DNA from: PALSA-1440 sp050011195
Lineage (GTDB): Bacteria > Verrucomicrobiota > Verrucomicrobiia > Limisphaerales > UBA8199
Assembly (NCBI GenBank): GCA_050011195.1
Contig: JBEKJO010000003.1
Coordinates: 30,603-94,602 of the forward strand
Reading direction: 5' to 3'
Length of the DNA stretch: 64,000 nucleotides
Part shown: positions 10,769 to 18,094 of the stretch, in pieces
Numbering within the stretch: position 1 is the first letter of the stretch
How the letters are laid out: each line of letters begins with the position of its first letter
Position numbers and translations under genes: made by a program
Notes under the pieces: generated by a model
Told to the model about the DNA's origin: nothing
Databases searched by the model: none
Seen by the model: the letters and a program-made list of their open reading frames with translations, nothing else

Positions 10769-11568
10769 AAAATCAAATCACACTAACAAACGTAATACGC
10801 CGGCCTCGCGGCTTCAGGTCAGCGCTGGCGGCTCTCCTGCTGCTGGGGATCGCCGCTTCGTCCTCGTCCGGCCAGGTCCTCCCGCCCTCCTCACTGCCTT
10901 ATGGGTACAGTTACGAGGAATGGTCGGCCAAATTGTGGCACTTTATGCTGGGGCAATCCACCAACCACCTGGATTCGTTGGGTAGTCCGGACATTTGCAG
11001 CGGACCCGCCAGCCGCGTCCGGTTTCCGGGCCCACTGACTATCGCGAGTGTCGGGGGCGGCCAGTCCCCCCCCGCAACAACCAACCACATCATCGTTCCC
11101 GAGGGCACCCCGCTGTTTTTCCCGGTTCTGTCCTTCTGGCAGGATAATGGCGCCTGCCCCTTATCCGCGTTCACCACGTTTACGGCGGATCAACTGGCGG
11201 CGTTTGTCGAGGCACAGTGGAGCCTCGCCACCGAGACCTCGTGCACGATTGATGGAGTCGCGGTTGCCGGCCTGGAAGACCCGACCAACACGATCTATCA
11301 CGTGGTGTCCACGCCCTTCAGCTACACCACCGCGGAACATGACAATATGTTGGCAGCGGCCTTTGGTGCGGCTGCAGCCTGCATTCCGGGGGACTTCACC
11401 ATCTATCCGGCGGTGGCCGATGGCGTGTATTTGATGGTCGCCCCGCTTTCGCCCGGCAAACACACGATCCACACCCTCGGAGTGCTCGGCCCTCTCAGCG
11501 CGCCCTACACCAAGACGGACAACACCGAGGAGATCACGGTGATCCACGACGGTCACCCGCAACTATGA
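10765..11568 (+). CDS. Secreted protein of unknown function
   Basis: The product has 267 residues with a signal peptide (basic start, hydrophobic core SALAALLLLGIAASSSSG, about residues 20-38). The mature part begins with YGYSYEEWSAKLWHFML. Tryptophan-rich beginnings like this occur in uncharacterised secreted proteins of many bacteria, but I cannot attach a function. Six or so cysteines (for example DICSG, GACPL, TSCTID, AACIPG) suggest disulfides and an extracytoplasmic place. The ribosome site AAAGAGAAAG lies just upstream. It sits between the sigma/kinase pair and another secreted protein on the same strand and may be one of their targets. Confidence 0.75.
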   Translation: MKNQITLTNVIRRPRGFRSALAALLLLGIAASSSSGQVLPPSSLPYGYSYEEWSAKLWHFMLGQSTNHLDSLGSPDICSGPASRVRFPGPLTIASVGGGQSPPATTNHIIVPEGTPLFFPVLSFWQDNGACPLSAFTTFTADQLAAFVEAQWSLATETSCTIDGVAVAGLEDPTNTIYHVVSTPFSYTTAEHDNMLAAAFGAAAACIPGDFTIYPAVADGVYLMVAPLSPGKHTIHTLGVLGPLSAPYTKTDNTEEITVIHDGHPQL

Positions 11569-11665
11569 CGGGCTCCATGACGGAGGTGGCCGGCCATGCT
11601 TGCTTTTTTCTGATTGCAGGGTAAAATGGCGCTACGAGCAACAATACCCGATGGGCAATAACATT

Positions 11666-13195
11666 ATGACATACTCGATCAACGGTCTCAAAATCCTCCG
11701 CACCCTCGCCGCGCTGGGGCTGGCCCTGGCCGCCGCCCGCCCCGGCCTGGCGGTTCCGCCGACGGTGGTTCACTATTTCGACGGCACGGACGGCAACGGA
11801 CCGGTGGACGGACTGGCCTGGAACACCAACGGCTATTTCTATGGCACGACGCGCATGGGAGGAGCCTACTTGGAAGGGACCATGTACAGCATCAACCCGG
11901 CTTTCCTGAGCACCTACCCGAGTAACCCTGTGTTCGAGTCGGTCTATCAGTTTGACGATGATGACGGCGGGTATGCGCCTTTTACGAGGCCCGCTCTCTG
12001 GGACGGCATGTTCATCGCGACCTCCTATAATGGAGCCTCGGGCAACGCGGGCGCGCTGTTGCTGCTCTACCAAAGCGGGACCAACTCCTGGAGCCTGACC
12101 AACGCCTATGATTTCAGCGGCGGCAGCGACGGCGGCTTCCCCGAAGGGGCGCTCATTCAGGGCAGCGACGGCAACTATTACGGCACCACCACCGGCGGGG
12201 GAGCCTACGGCCATGGCACCGTGTTTCAGTTCAATCCCGCCACCTGGACGCTCACCAACCTCCATTCGTTTACCGGCGGCTTGGGCGGCGACAGCCCTTC
12301 CGGCGCGCTGGTGCAGGGCGCCAACGGCCAATTCTATGGCACGACCCTCTACGGGGGCATCACCAACTTCGGCACCATATACACCATCGGGCTTCACATC
12401 GCCACCAATTCTTATTGGCAATTCACCACCTTGTACCGCTTTACGGGCGGCGGGGACGGGGGCATTGCCAACGGGGGACTGGTGCTGGGCCTGGACGGCT
12501 ACTTCTACGGCGTCACCCATTACGGCGGCACGATCTCGGCTCCGACCGTCTCCGGCGGGGGCGGCACCATCTACCGGTTCAATGCCACCACGGGGGAGTT
12601 GGTCTCGCTGTATAGCTTTGGCGACGATTACCCGCAGCCGCTCATGCAGGGGACGGACGGCAATTTCTACGGCACCACCGGCGGCGGCTCGTCCGTGGAG
12701 CCATACGGCACCGTGTTCCAAATCACCCCCAGCGCCGTCTTCACCACGCTGTGCACCTTCGGCGGCACCAATGGCAGCAACCCCTCCGGCCCGCTGGTGC
12801 AATATAACAGCTCGACCGCGTCCGGCTACCTGTTCGGCACGACCGAGCAGGGAGGCACCAATGGCACCGTCTTCTATCTCGGCGTGCCGACCCTGACGCT
12901 AACCAATCAGCTCATTGCGGGGATGAACCAGGGGCAGGCCGGGTTCAGCGTCAGCACGGTGGTCCCGGCGGGCGCGAGCGTGCAACTGCAATCAGTGGAT
13001 TCGGTGGGCCAGACCAACTGGGTGAATGTGTATCCGGGTAACCCGCTTTATCCGAATACGCCGATTAGCCCGAACGGCGGATTGGTGACGTTGACGGACG
13101 CGGCGGCGGCTGGGCTGTCCCAACGGTTCTATCGCGTCGCGGTGACACTCTTCCCGACCGGGCCAGCCGGAGGAGTTGTTCCATCAAGGAATTGA
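11666..13195 (+). CDS. Secreted GloVer-repeat protein (TIGR03803-type)
   Basis: About 509 residues start from ATG 11666, with a signal peptide (LRTLAALGLALAAARPGLA). The body is a run of about seven repeats with the pattern L-x-x-G-x-D-G-x-F/Y-Y-G-T-T-x-x-G-G followed by G-T-x-[FY]-x-[FIL]; the repeats are recognisable as the GloVer family named from Gloeobacter and Verrucomicrobia and probably fold as a beta-propeller. The last 90 residues are a different beta-rich domain ending GLSQRFYRVAVTL. An alternative in-frame start is ATG 11651 (MGNNIMTYS). Function is unknown; surface or extracellular binding is likely from the architecture. Confidence 0.85.
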   Translation: MTYSINGLKILRTLAALGLALAAARPGLAVPPTVVHYFDGTDGNGPVDGLAWNTNGYFYGTTRMGGAYLEGTMYSINPAFLSTYPSNPVFESVYQFDDDDGGYAPFTRPALWDGMFIATSYNGASGNAGALLLLYQSGTNSWSLTNAYDFSGGSDGGFPEGALIQGSDGNYYGTTTGGGAYGHGTVFQFNPATWTLTNLHSFTGGLGGDSPSGALVQGANGQFYGTTLYGGITNFGTIYTIGLHIATNSYWQFTTLYRFTGGGDGGIANGGLVLGLDGYFYGVTHYGGTISAPTVSGGGGTIYRFNATTGELVSLYSFGDDYPQPLMQGTDGNFYGTTGGGSSVEPYGTVFQITPSAVFTTLCTFGGTNGSNPSGPLVQYNSSTASGYLFGTTEQGGTNGTVFYLGVPTLTLTNQLIAGMNQGQAGFSVSTVVPAGASVQLQSVDSVGQTNWVNVYPGNPLYPNTPISPNGGLVTLTDAAAAGLSQRFYRVAVTLFPTGPAGGVVPSRN

Positions 13196-13240
13196 CCAAT
13201 CGCCGGGGGAAGTAATCAAGTGCCGTTTGCGACTGGACCA

Positions 13241-13421
13241 GGCGCTTCTTGACGGTACCACCGGACCGCGAACCGTCCCGGTTCGCAGCGGCCAGATATG
13301 CGGAACGACGACCGAAGCGATTGAGCGCTCTGCTTGCCCTCGGCCGTGCTGCGAACCGGGACGGTTCGCGGTCCGTTCCTTCGTGTGTCCCGTGGTTTTG
13401 GTGGTACCGGCAACATACGCC
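13241..13421. mobile_element. Non-autonomous inverted-repeat element, family A, with 11-bp direct repeats
   Basis: The element is about 181 bp. Its ends are inverted repeats of 22 bp with about four mismatches, sharing CGGTACCACC (13253-13262 against 13400-13409). Inside lies a perfect 28-bp inverted pair (13262-13289 and 13348-13375; core ACCGCGAACCGTCCCGGTT). The string CGACTGGACCA occurs immediately outside both ends (13230-13240 and 13422-13432), as expected for a target-site duplication. There is no coding capacity. A related element lies at 34543-34710. Confidence 0.8.
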
Positions 13422-13432
13422 CGACTGGACCA

Positions 13433-13733
13433 TTGGCTGCCATCGTCTCTCCCGCCATCGCCTGGGGTGAGGACTTGCCTCAGGGACTCGTGTATCGCCG
13501 GAACAGTGCGCCTTCCAGGCGCAGTTGCCATTAGCAAATCAAAACTTATTCGCCCCGAGTCCCTGCCAGCAAACTTGTTTCACTGAGCGGGCCGCGCTTT
13601 ATTATCCCAAAGCCTCGCTGTGCGGACTCGAAAATGGCCGATTTGCTTGGTTATTTGTCGTTTTTGGCCCAGACTTGGATTGGGTTTTGTTCTTGCGGTG
13701 AGGACGAAGCTTCTCTAATCTACTGCGTGTTGC
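13433..13733. other. Intergenic region between inverted-repeat element and tRNA-Val
   Basis: About 300 bases hold no convincing gene. The tRNA promoter should be in the last 60 bases; no clear hexamer pair is obvious. Confidence 0.4.
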
Positions 13734-13808
13734 GCGCGCTTAGCTCAGTGGAAGAGCACTTCCTTCACACGGAAGGGGTCGCAGGTTCAAGTCCTGCAGC
13801 GCGCACCA
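13734..13808 (+). tRNA. tRNA-Val (anticodon CAC)
   Basis: A full cloverleaf is visible. The acceptor stem GCGCGCT (13734-13740) pairs with AGCGCGC (13798-13804). The D arm has AGCTCAGTGGAAGAGC. The anticodon stem CTTCC/GGAAG encloses the loop TTCACAC with anticodon CAC at 13766-13768. The T arm has GCAGGTTCAAGTCCTGC. The discriminator A is followed by an encoded CCA at 13806-13808. It reads GUG codons. Confidence 0.96.
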
Positions 13809-13827
13809 CTTTTATCGGTTAACCAAC

Positions 13828-13868
13828 GGAAGGGTGGCTGAGTGGTTAAAGGCACCTGATTCGAAATT
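13828..13868 (+). pseudogene. 5' fragment of a tRNA-Ser (CGA)
   Basis: Twenty bases after tRNA-Val, the sequence GGAAGGGTGGCTGAGTGG and the following bases match the 5' half of a bacterial tRNA-Ser: acceptor strand GGAAGGG, D arm TGGCTGAGTGGTTAAAGGCA, anticodon strand CCTGA and loop TTCGAAA (anticodon CGA). After the loop the partner strand TCAGG is missing and the sequence continues with unrelated bases. No variable arm, T arm or acceptor 3' strand follows. The gene is therefore broken at the 3' side of the anticodon loop, a place where many integrases cross over. Confidence 0.8.
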
Positions 13869-14243
13869 GAGGTTTGAGGTTTTTCCCCCAAGTGGACACA
13901 CGAGGAATCGTCAATACTGACCCGGTTGACGCCGAGAGACCACGAAATGAGGAAGGCCAAAATGACAATCCTGGATTTCACGTTAGGGCATGCCAATGTC
14001 CCGGAATCTGTCAATTATGGGCCGGGCTGTCCATAGCACAAACGGTCAAATGACCTATGCGGTGGCCTGTGGTATAAGGAACAGAGCTGTTGCTGAACGC
14101 GAATGCAGGCACCAACGCACATGCTTGCCGGAGTCATCATTCAAAAGTACTTTGCTCGAGGAAAGCGTCGGGCGCAGGCACTCACTGTAAGCACCTGACC
14201 GTCCTCAGCCAGCCGCGTGATGTTATTTTGAAAGAGAAACAAA
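13869..14243. other. Non-coding stretch after the broken tRNA-Ser
   Basis: About 375 bases lie between the tRNA fragment and the promoter region of the sugar cluster. No frame looks protein-coding. A decayed integrated element could lie here, but I see no integrase remnant. Confidence 0.4.
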
Positions 14244-14273
14244 TTGACGCCCTTAGCTGGAGAAGTATTCTCC
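14244..14273 (+). promoter_or_regulatory. Candidate promoter with palindromic operator for the sugar cluster
   Basis: TTGACG (14244-14249) and TATTCT (14266-14271) are separated by 16 bases. The -10-like hexamer lies inside a perfect palindrome GGAGAAGTATTCTCC (14259-14273), a position where a bound repressor would block polymerase. The isomerase start follows 38 bases later. No regulator gene is in the neighbourhood. Confidence 0.4.
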
Positions 14274-14308
14274 CGCCAGTTTGCATGAGCCAGAAACAAA
14301 AAGAGACC

Positions 14309-15673
14309 ATGAGTTCCGTTCCCAATCATAACCCACCCAGGCTTGGGGTCGTTTTCCTCGGCCGCCGGCGGCCTGGGTTCGACATGGAGTGGGGGCGACA
14401 GCAGGAGGAGAAGACGCGTCGTTGGCTGCGGCAGGGAGACTTCACGGTTTTCGAGCCGGCGGAAAAGGCGATTGACGACGCGTCGCTGCGCCGGGCCGTG
14501 GCGGCCTGTGCCGACGAGGGCGTCAATGCGCTGGTCTTGTTGCAAACGACGATGGGGGATGGACGGCTGGCGCCGACTTTGGCCCAGCTTTGGCCGGACC
14601 CGCTGGTGCTCTGGGCGACACCGGAAAAGCCCGCGGGCGACATGATCAGCTCGTGCTCGCTGGTGGGCGCCCATGCCTGGGCCTCGACGTTGCGGCAAAT
14701 GGGGCACTCGTTCGAAGTTGTCTATGGCGATCCGGATGCGCCGGAAACGCGGCAACAGTTGAATGAGGCGGTGCGGCTGGCAGCGACCGCGCGCGGTCTG
14801 CGCTCGGCGCGGCTGGGCCTGGTCGGCGGCCAAGCGCCCGGTTACTTTGCGATGGGCGCCGACCCGTTCTCCGTTCACCACGGTCTGGGGGCGCAGGTGC
14901 AGATGTTTTCGCTGCTGGAGTTTGCCAATGTGGTTAATGGCTCGAGCGATGAGGCGGTGGCGGAGGACGTGGCGAAGGTCAAGGCGCTCGGCCTGCCGCA
15001 CAAAGATACGAGCGACGCGGACCTGCCGATGGCTTCGCGGCTGTATTTGGCAATGCGCTCGTTCCTGGACACCGAGGCGCTGGACGCCATGACGATCCGC
15101 TGCTGGCCGGAGCTTCCCAATACGTTCGGCCAGTGGCCGTACTTGGGGATTGCCCGCCTGACGGATGAGGGCCGGGCGGTGGCGTGCGAGGGAGACGCCG
15201 ACGGGGCGCTGTCGGCCTGGATCGGTGAGAGCCTGGGAATGGGCCGGTGTTATCTGACCGATTGGCTGGAGCACGATCAGGAGACGATCACGCTGTGGCA
15301 TGGGGGAGCCGCGCCGATGAAGCTCTGTGCGCCCGTGGGCGAGCCGGGCGGCCCACGCATCGCGCGGCACTTCAATATCAAGAAGCCGGCAGTCGTGGAG
15401 GCGACGCTTCGCGAGAATATGCCGATTACGGTGTTGCGGTTCTGGCGCTGCGACGGGAGCTATTATCTGACGGCGCGGGAGGGTCAGACGATCAAGCCCA
15501 AACGCCACTTAATGGGCACTAATGGCCTGGCGCAGTTGGACAAGCAGGACCCGCGGGAATGGTTCGAGGAGTTGTGTCATCAGGGGATGCCGCACCACGT
15601 CGCGGTGTTTGAAGGGCATTCCGCCAACATGTTGAGGCGGCTGGCGCGCGCGCTGGGCATGCGGTTCATGTAA
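14309..15673 (+). CDS. L-fucose/L-arabinose isomerase-like protein
   Basis: This cytoplasmic protein of about 454 residues resembles the L-fucose isomerase-like fold that interconverts an aldose and a ketose with Mn2+. Supporting segments are RCWPELPNTFGQWPYL with a likely metal Glu, CEGDADGALSAWIGESL with a likely metal Asp, and a C-terminal LWHGGAAPMKL with a candidate metal His. The start at ATG 14309 is preceded by AAAAAGAGA; ATG 14285 is an alternative. It is the first gene of a five-gene same-strand cluster; the symporter gene begins 6 bp after its stop. The substrate is not certain: proteins of this group act on several pentoses and 6-deoxyhexoses. Confidence 0.82.
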   Translation: MSSVPNHNPPRLGVVFLGRRRPGFDMEWGRQQEEKTRRWLRQGDFTVFEPAEKAIDDASLRRAVAACADEGVNALVLLQTTMGDGRLAPTLAQLWPDPLVLWATPEKPAGDMISSCSLVGAHAWASTLRQMGHSFEVVYGDPDAPETRQQLNEAVRLAATARGLRSARLGLVGGQAPGYFAMGADPFSVHHGLGAQVQMFSLLEFANVVNGSSDEAVAEDVAKVKALGLPHKDTSDADLPMASRLYLAMRSFLDTEALDAMTIRCWPELPNTFGQWPYLGIARLTDEGRAVACEGDADGALSAWIGESLGMGRCYLTDWLEHDQETITLWHGGAAPMKLCAPVGEPGGPRIARHFNIKKPAVVEATLRENMPITVLRFWRCDGSYYLTAREGQTIKPKRHLMGTNGLAQLDKQDPREWFEELCHQGMPHHVAVFEGHSANMLRRLARALGMRFM

Positions 15674-15679
15674 GGGGCA

Positions 15680-17206
15680 ATGGGAACGAAGGCTGCGATT
15701 GCCATCGGGCTGGTGCTGTATGTTGTTCTGACGACGGGGGTTTCGTTTTTCTGGATGACGCGGGTGCGGAAGCCCGCGGATTATCTGGTCGCCGGACGGG
15801 GGCTTCCGTATTGGGTGCTGACGGGAACCATCGTCGGCACCTGCATTGGCACCGGGGTGATCATCGGAGGTTCGGGGCTGGCGTATCAACACGGGTGGGC
15901 CGGGTGCGCCTACCCGATCGGGCTGGGGCTGGGGACGTTGCTGACCGGTCTATTCTTTGCCGAGATGCGGCGCTACCGGTTTATGACACTAAGCGAAGAG
16001 ATCGCCTGCTATTACGAGGGGAACCGGGGCGTCGTGGAGTTTTCCAACATCTCTTTGTTTCTATCGCAGTTGTGTTGGTTAACGGTCCAGATCATGGGGG
16101 GCGCAGCGGTGTTGGGGGCGGTCACCGGGCTGTCGCCCGGGGTCTGCACGGTGGTGGCCGGCTTCGCCAAGGCGATTATTTCGATTCCGGGCGGGCTTAA
16201 AGCCGTGGTTTATACCGACGTGCTCCAAACGCTAATCCTGTTTTGCGGCTTTGGCTGCCTCATAAACTCCGCTTTAAGGAAGGCGGGCGGGTTGGCCGGG
16301 TTGCGCCAGGGGGTTCCGGCGGACTACTTCTCGTTTCTAGGTGTTGCGTCCCTCGGCGGCTGGAGCGTGGTGAGTTTGATTTTGGTGTTGGTATTGAATC
16401 CCATCGCCGATCCGGGCCGCAGGCTGACGATGTTCAGCGCGCGCAGTGAAGCCGGCGCGAAGTGGAGTATGGTGACCTCGGGGTTGATTGTGATCGTGTT
16501 CTCGGCAGCCATCGGGATCACGGGTATGTACACGTTTCGGCTGAACCCGGAACTTCACGTGCCGGATCAAGCGTTGCCGTGGCTGGTGATGAATGTCCTG
16601 CCCCCCTGGCTGGCCGCTTTTGTGGTGGTGGCGGTGGTCTCGGGGATGTCCTCCGCAGCCAACGGAAATGCCGCCGCCGCCGGCACCTTTTTCGTGCGGC
16701 ACATTTATCCGCTGGTGACCGGGCATTACCCCAAGCGTCCGGTGGTGGTCGTGCGGCGGGCCCTGGCGTGCGCGTTTGTCTTTTCCACCGTACTGGCTCT
16801 CTACACGGGAAGCATCGTCGGGTTCGTGGTCAAGTTTCTGCCCCTGACGATGAGCGGTTTGGGGGTAATCATCCTGCTGGGGCGGTTCTGGAAACGCGCG
16901 ACCTGGGAAGGGGCGCTGGCCGCGCTCATAACGACTCCGGCGGTATCGCTGGTCGTGATGCTCATCCCCGCCCAAGCGAAGTTTTGGAACAACCCAACCA
17001 TCCCCGCCACCGTGGCAGGTCTAATCGCCCACGTGGTGGTCAGCCGGCTGACCCCGCCGTCGCAGCGCGGCTTCGAGGAAGTCGCGGAAGCGTTGAGCCG
17101 GGAACGGCAGGCTATCGAGGGCGAAGCGCCCGCCGAACCGGCGGTCCCGGCAACGACACTACCCACTCACCAATCTCCAGTCACCAATCACCAATTGCTA
17201 ATATGA
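15680..17206 (+). CDS. Sodium:solute symporter (SSS family)
   Basis: This 508-residue inner-membrane transporter has about 13 hydrophobic segments and family features such as KPADYLVAGRGLPYWVLTGTIVGTCIGTGVIIGGSGLAY at the N-terminus and VVVAVVSGMSSAANGNAAAAGTFFVRHIY in the middle, close to the sodium site. AAGGGG precedes the ATG. The last residues (HQSPVTNHQLLI) come from an ACCAATC-type short repeat rather than conserved protein. The stop overlaps the aldolase start as ATGA. It very likely imports the sugar used by the neighbouring isomerase and aldolase. Confidence 0.9.
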   Translation: MGTKAAIAIGLVLYVVLTTGVSFFWMTRVRKPADYLVAGRGLPYWVLTGTIVGTCIGTGVIIGGSGLAYQHGWAGCAYPIGLGLGTLLTGLFFAEMRRYRFMTLSEEIACYYEGNRGVVEFSNISLFLSQLCWLTVQIMGGAAVLGAVTGLSPGVCTVVAGFAKAIISIPGGLKAVVYTDVLQTLILFCGFGCLINSALRKAGGLAGLRQGVPADYFSFLGVASLGGWSVVSLILVLVLNPIADPGRRLTMFSARSEAGAKWSMVTSGLIVIVFSAAIGITGMYTFRLNPELHVPDQALPWLVMNVLPPWLAAFVVVAVVSGMSSAANGNAAAAGTFFVRHIYPLVTGHYPKRPVVVVRRALACAFVFSTVLALYTGSIVGFVVKFLPLTMSGLGVIILLGRFWKRATWEGALAALITTPAVSLVVMLIPAQAKFWNNPTIPATVAGLIAHVVVSRLTPPSQRGFEEVAEALSRERQAIEGEAPAEPAVPATTLPTHQSPVTNHQLLI

Positions 17207-18066
17207 AACTGTATAACGCAAAACATCTCTGTGACCAAGCGGCGGCCAAAGGCTTCGGCATCCCCGCCCTGAATAATAACGGCGGCACCTACGACATTGG
17301 CCGGGCCATCATCGAAGCGGCTGAAGAATTGCAGTCGCCGCTGATCATTCAGTGCTATGAACCCAACCTGGAATACCGTGGCTTCGATTACGCGGGCCAG
17401 TTGATAAGATTTCTCGCCGCTGACACCACCGTCCCGCTGGTCATCGCCCTGGACCACGGGAAAAACCCGGTCTCGGTCCTGCGAGCCGTCAAGGCCGGCT
17501 TCACCCACGTGATGATTGATTACGCCGACCGGCCACTGGAGCAAAACGTCCGCGGCACGCAGGAAATCATCAACCTCGTTAGTCCGCTGGGCATCAGCGT
17601 GGAGGCGGAAATCGGCCACATCATCAAAAGCTCGGACGCCTCGAGCCAGCGCGCGGCGACGGTGAGCGTTGCTGAGGCAAAGGAATTCACGGCCAAGGTG
17701 GATGTGGACTTGTTGGCGGTGGCGGTGGGGACCACCCACGGCATCTTCAAAGAGCAGCATGGGATTGATCTCGGCTTGATCTCCAAGATCCATTCGGCGG
17801 TCAAGCCGCCGCTGGTCCTGCACGGCACTTGCGGGGTGTCCATGGCAGACATCTCCCGGAGCGTGAAGGCCGGGATGACCAAGATCAATTTCGGCGAAGG
17901 GCTGCGCATGAACTATATCCGCTACTTCAACGAATTCAGCCAGACTCTCAACCATGAACATCACGTTTGGAGGATCGCGCGCGCGGCCAAGGACCGACTC
18001 AAGGAAGACATCAAGGAAATCATCCGCGCCGTCGGCTCCGAGGGCAAAGCAGCGGCGATCAAGTGA
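17203..18066 (+). CDS. Class II aldolase (FBA/GatY-like) with altered phosphate loop
   Basis: This 287-residue TIM-barrel enzyme is of the zinc-dependent fructose/tagatose-bisphosphate aldolase family. Zinc ligands are visible in ALDHGKN, VEAEIGHI and LHGTCGVS. The start overlaps the symporter stop (ATGA). Two segments that normally bind the substrate phosphate are changed: the usual HGGSG is HGTCG (about residue 207) and the usual KINxxTDLR is KINFGEGLRM. No sugar kinase is in the cluster. The enzyme may therefore cleave a substrate lacking the standard 1,6-bisphosphate. The family is sure, the substrate is not. Confidence 0.88.
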   Translation: MKLYNAKHLCDQAAAKGFGIPALNNNGGTYDIGRAIIEAAEELQSPLIIQCYEPNLEYRGFDYAGQLIRFLAADTTVPLVIALDHGKNPVSVLRAVKAGFTHVMIDYADRPLEQNVRGTQEIINLVSPLGISVEAEIGHIIKSSDASSQRAATVSVAEAKEFTAKVDVDLLAVAVGTTHGIFKEQHGIDLGLISKIHSAVKPPLVLHGTCGVSMADISRSVKAGMTKINFGEGLRMNYIRYFNEFSQTLNHEHHVWRIARAAKDRLKEDIKEIIRAVGSEGKAAAIK

Positions 18067-18094
18067 CGAAGCGAATCAGCGCAACCGAAGAGGC

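Noticed and set aside
13241..13421. CRISPR repeat pair or attC site
   Set aside because: There are only two arms, they are inverted rather than direct, and the outside direct repeat fits a target-site duplication. No cas genes or integron integrase are near.
14141..15508. A 455-codon open frame on the minus strand
   Set aside because: It is opposite the isomerase gene and its translation is Arg/His/Gln-rich with no recognisable fold.
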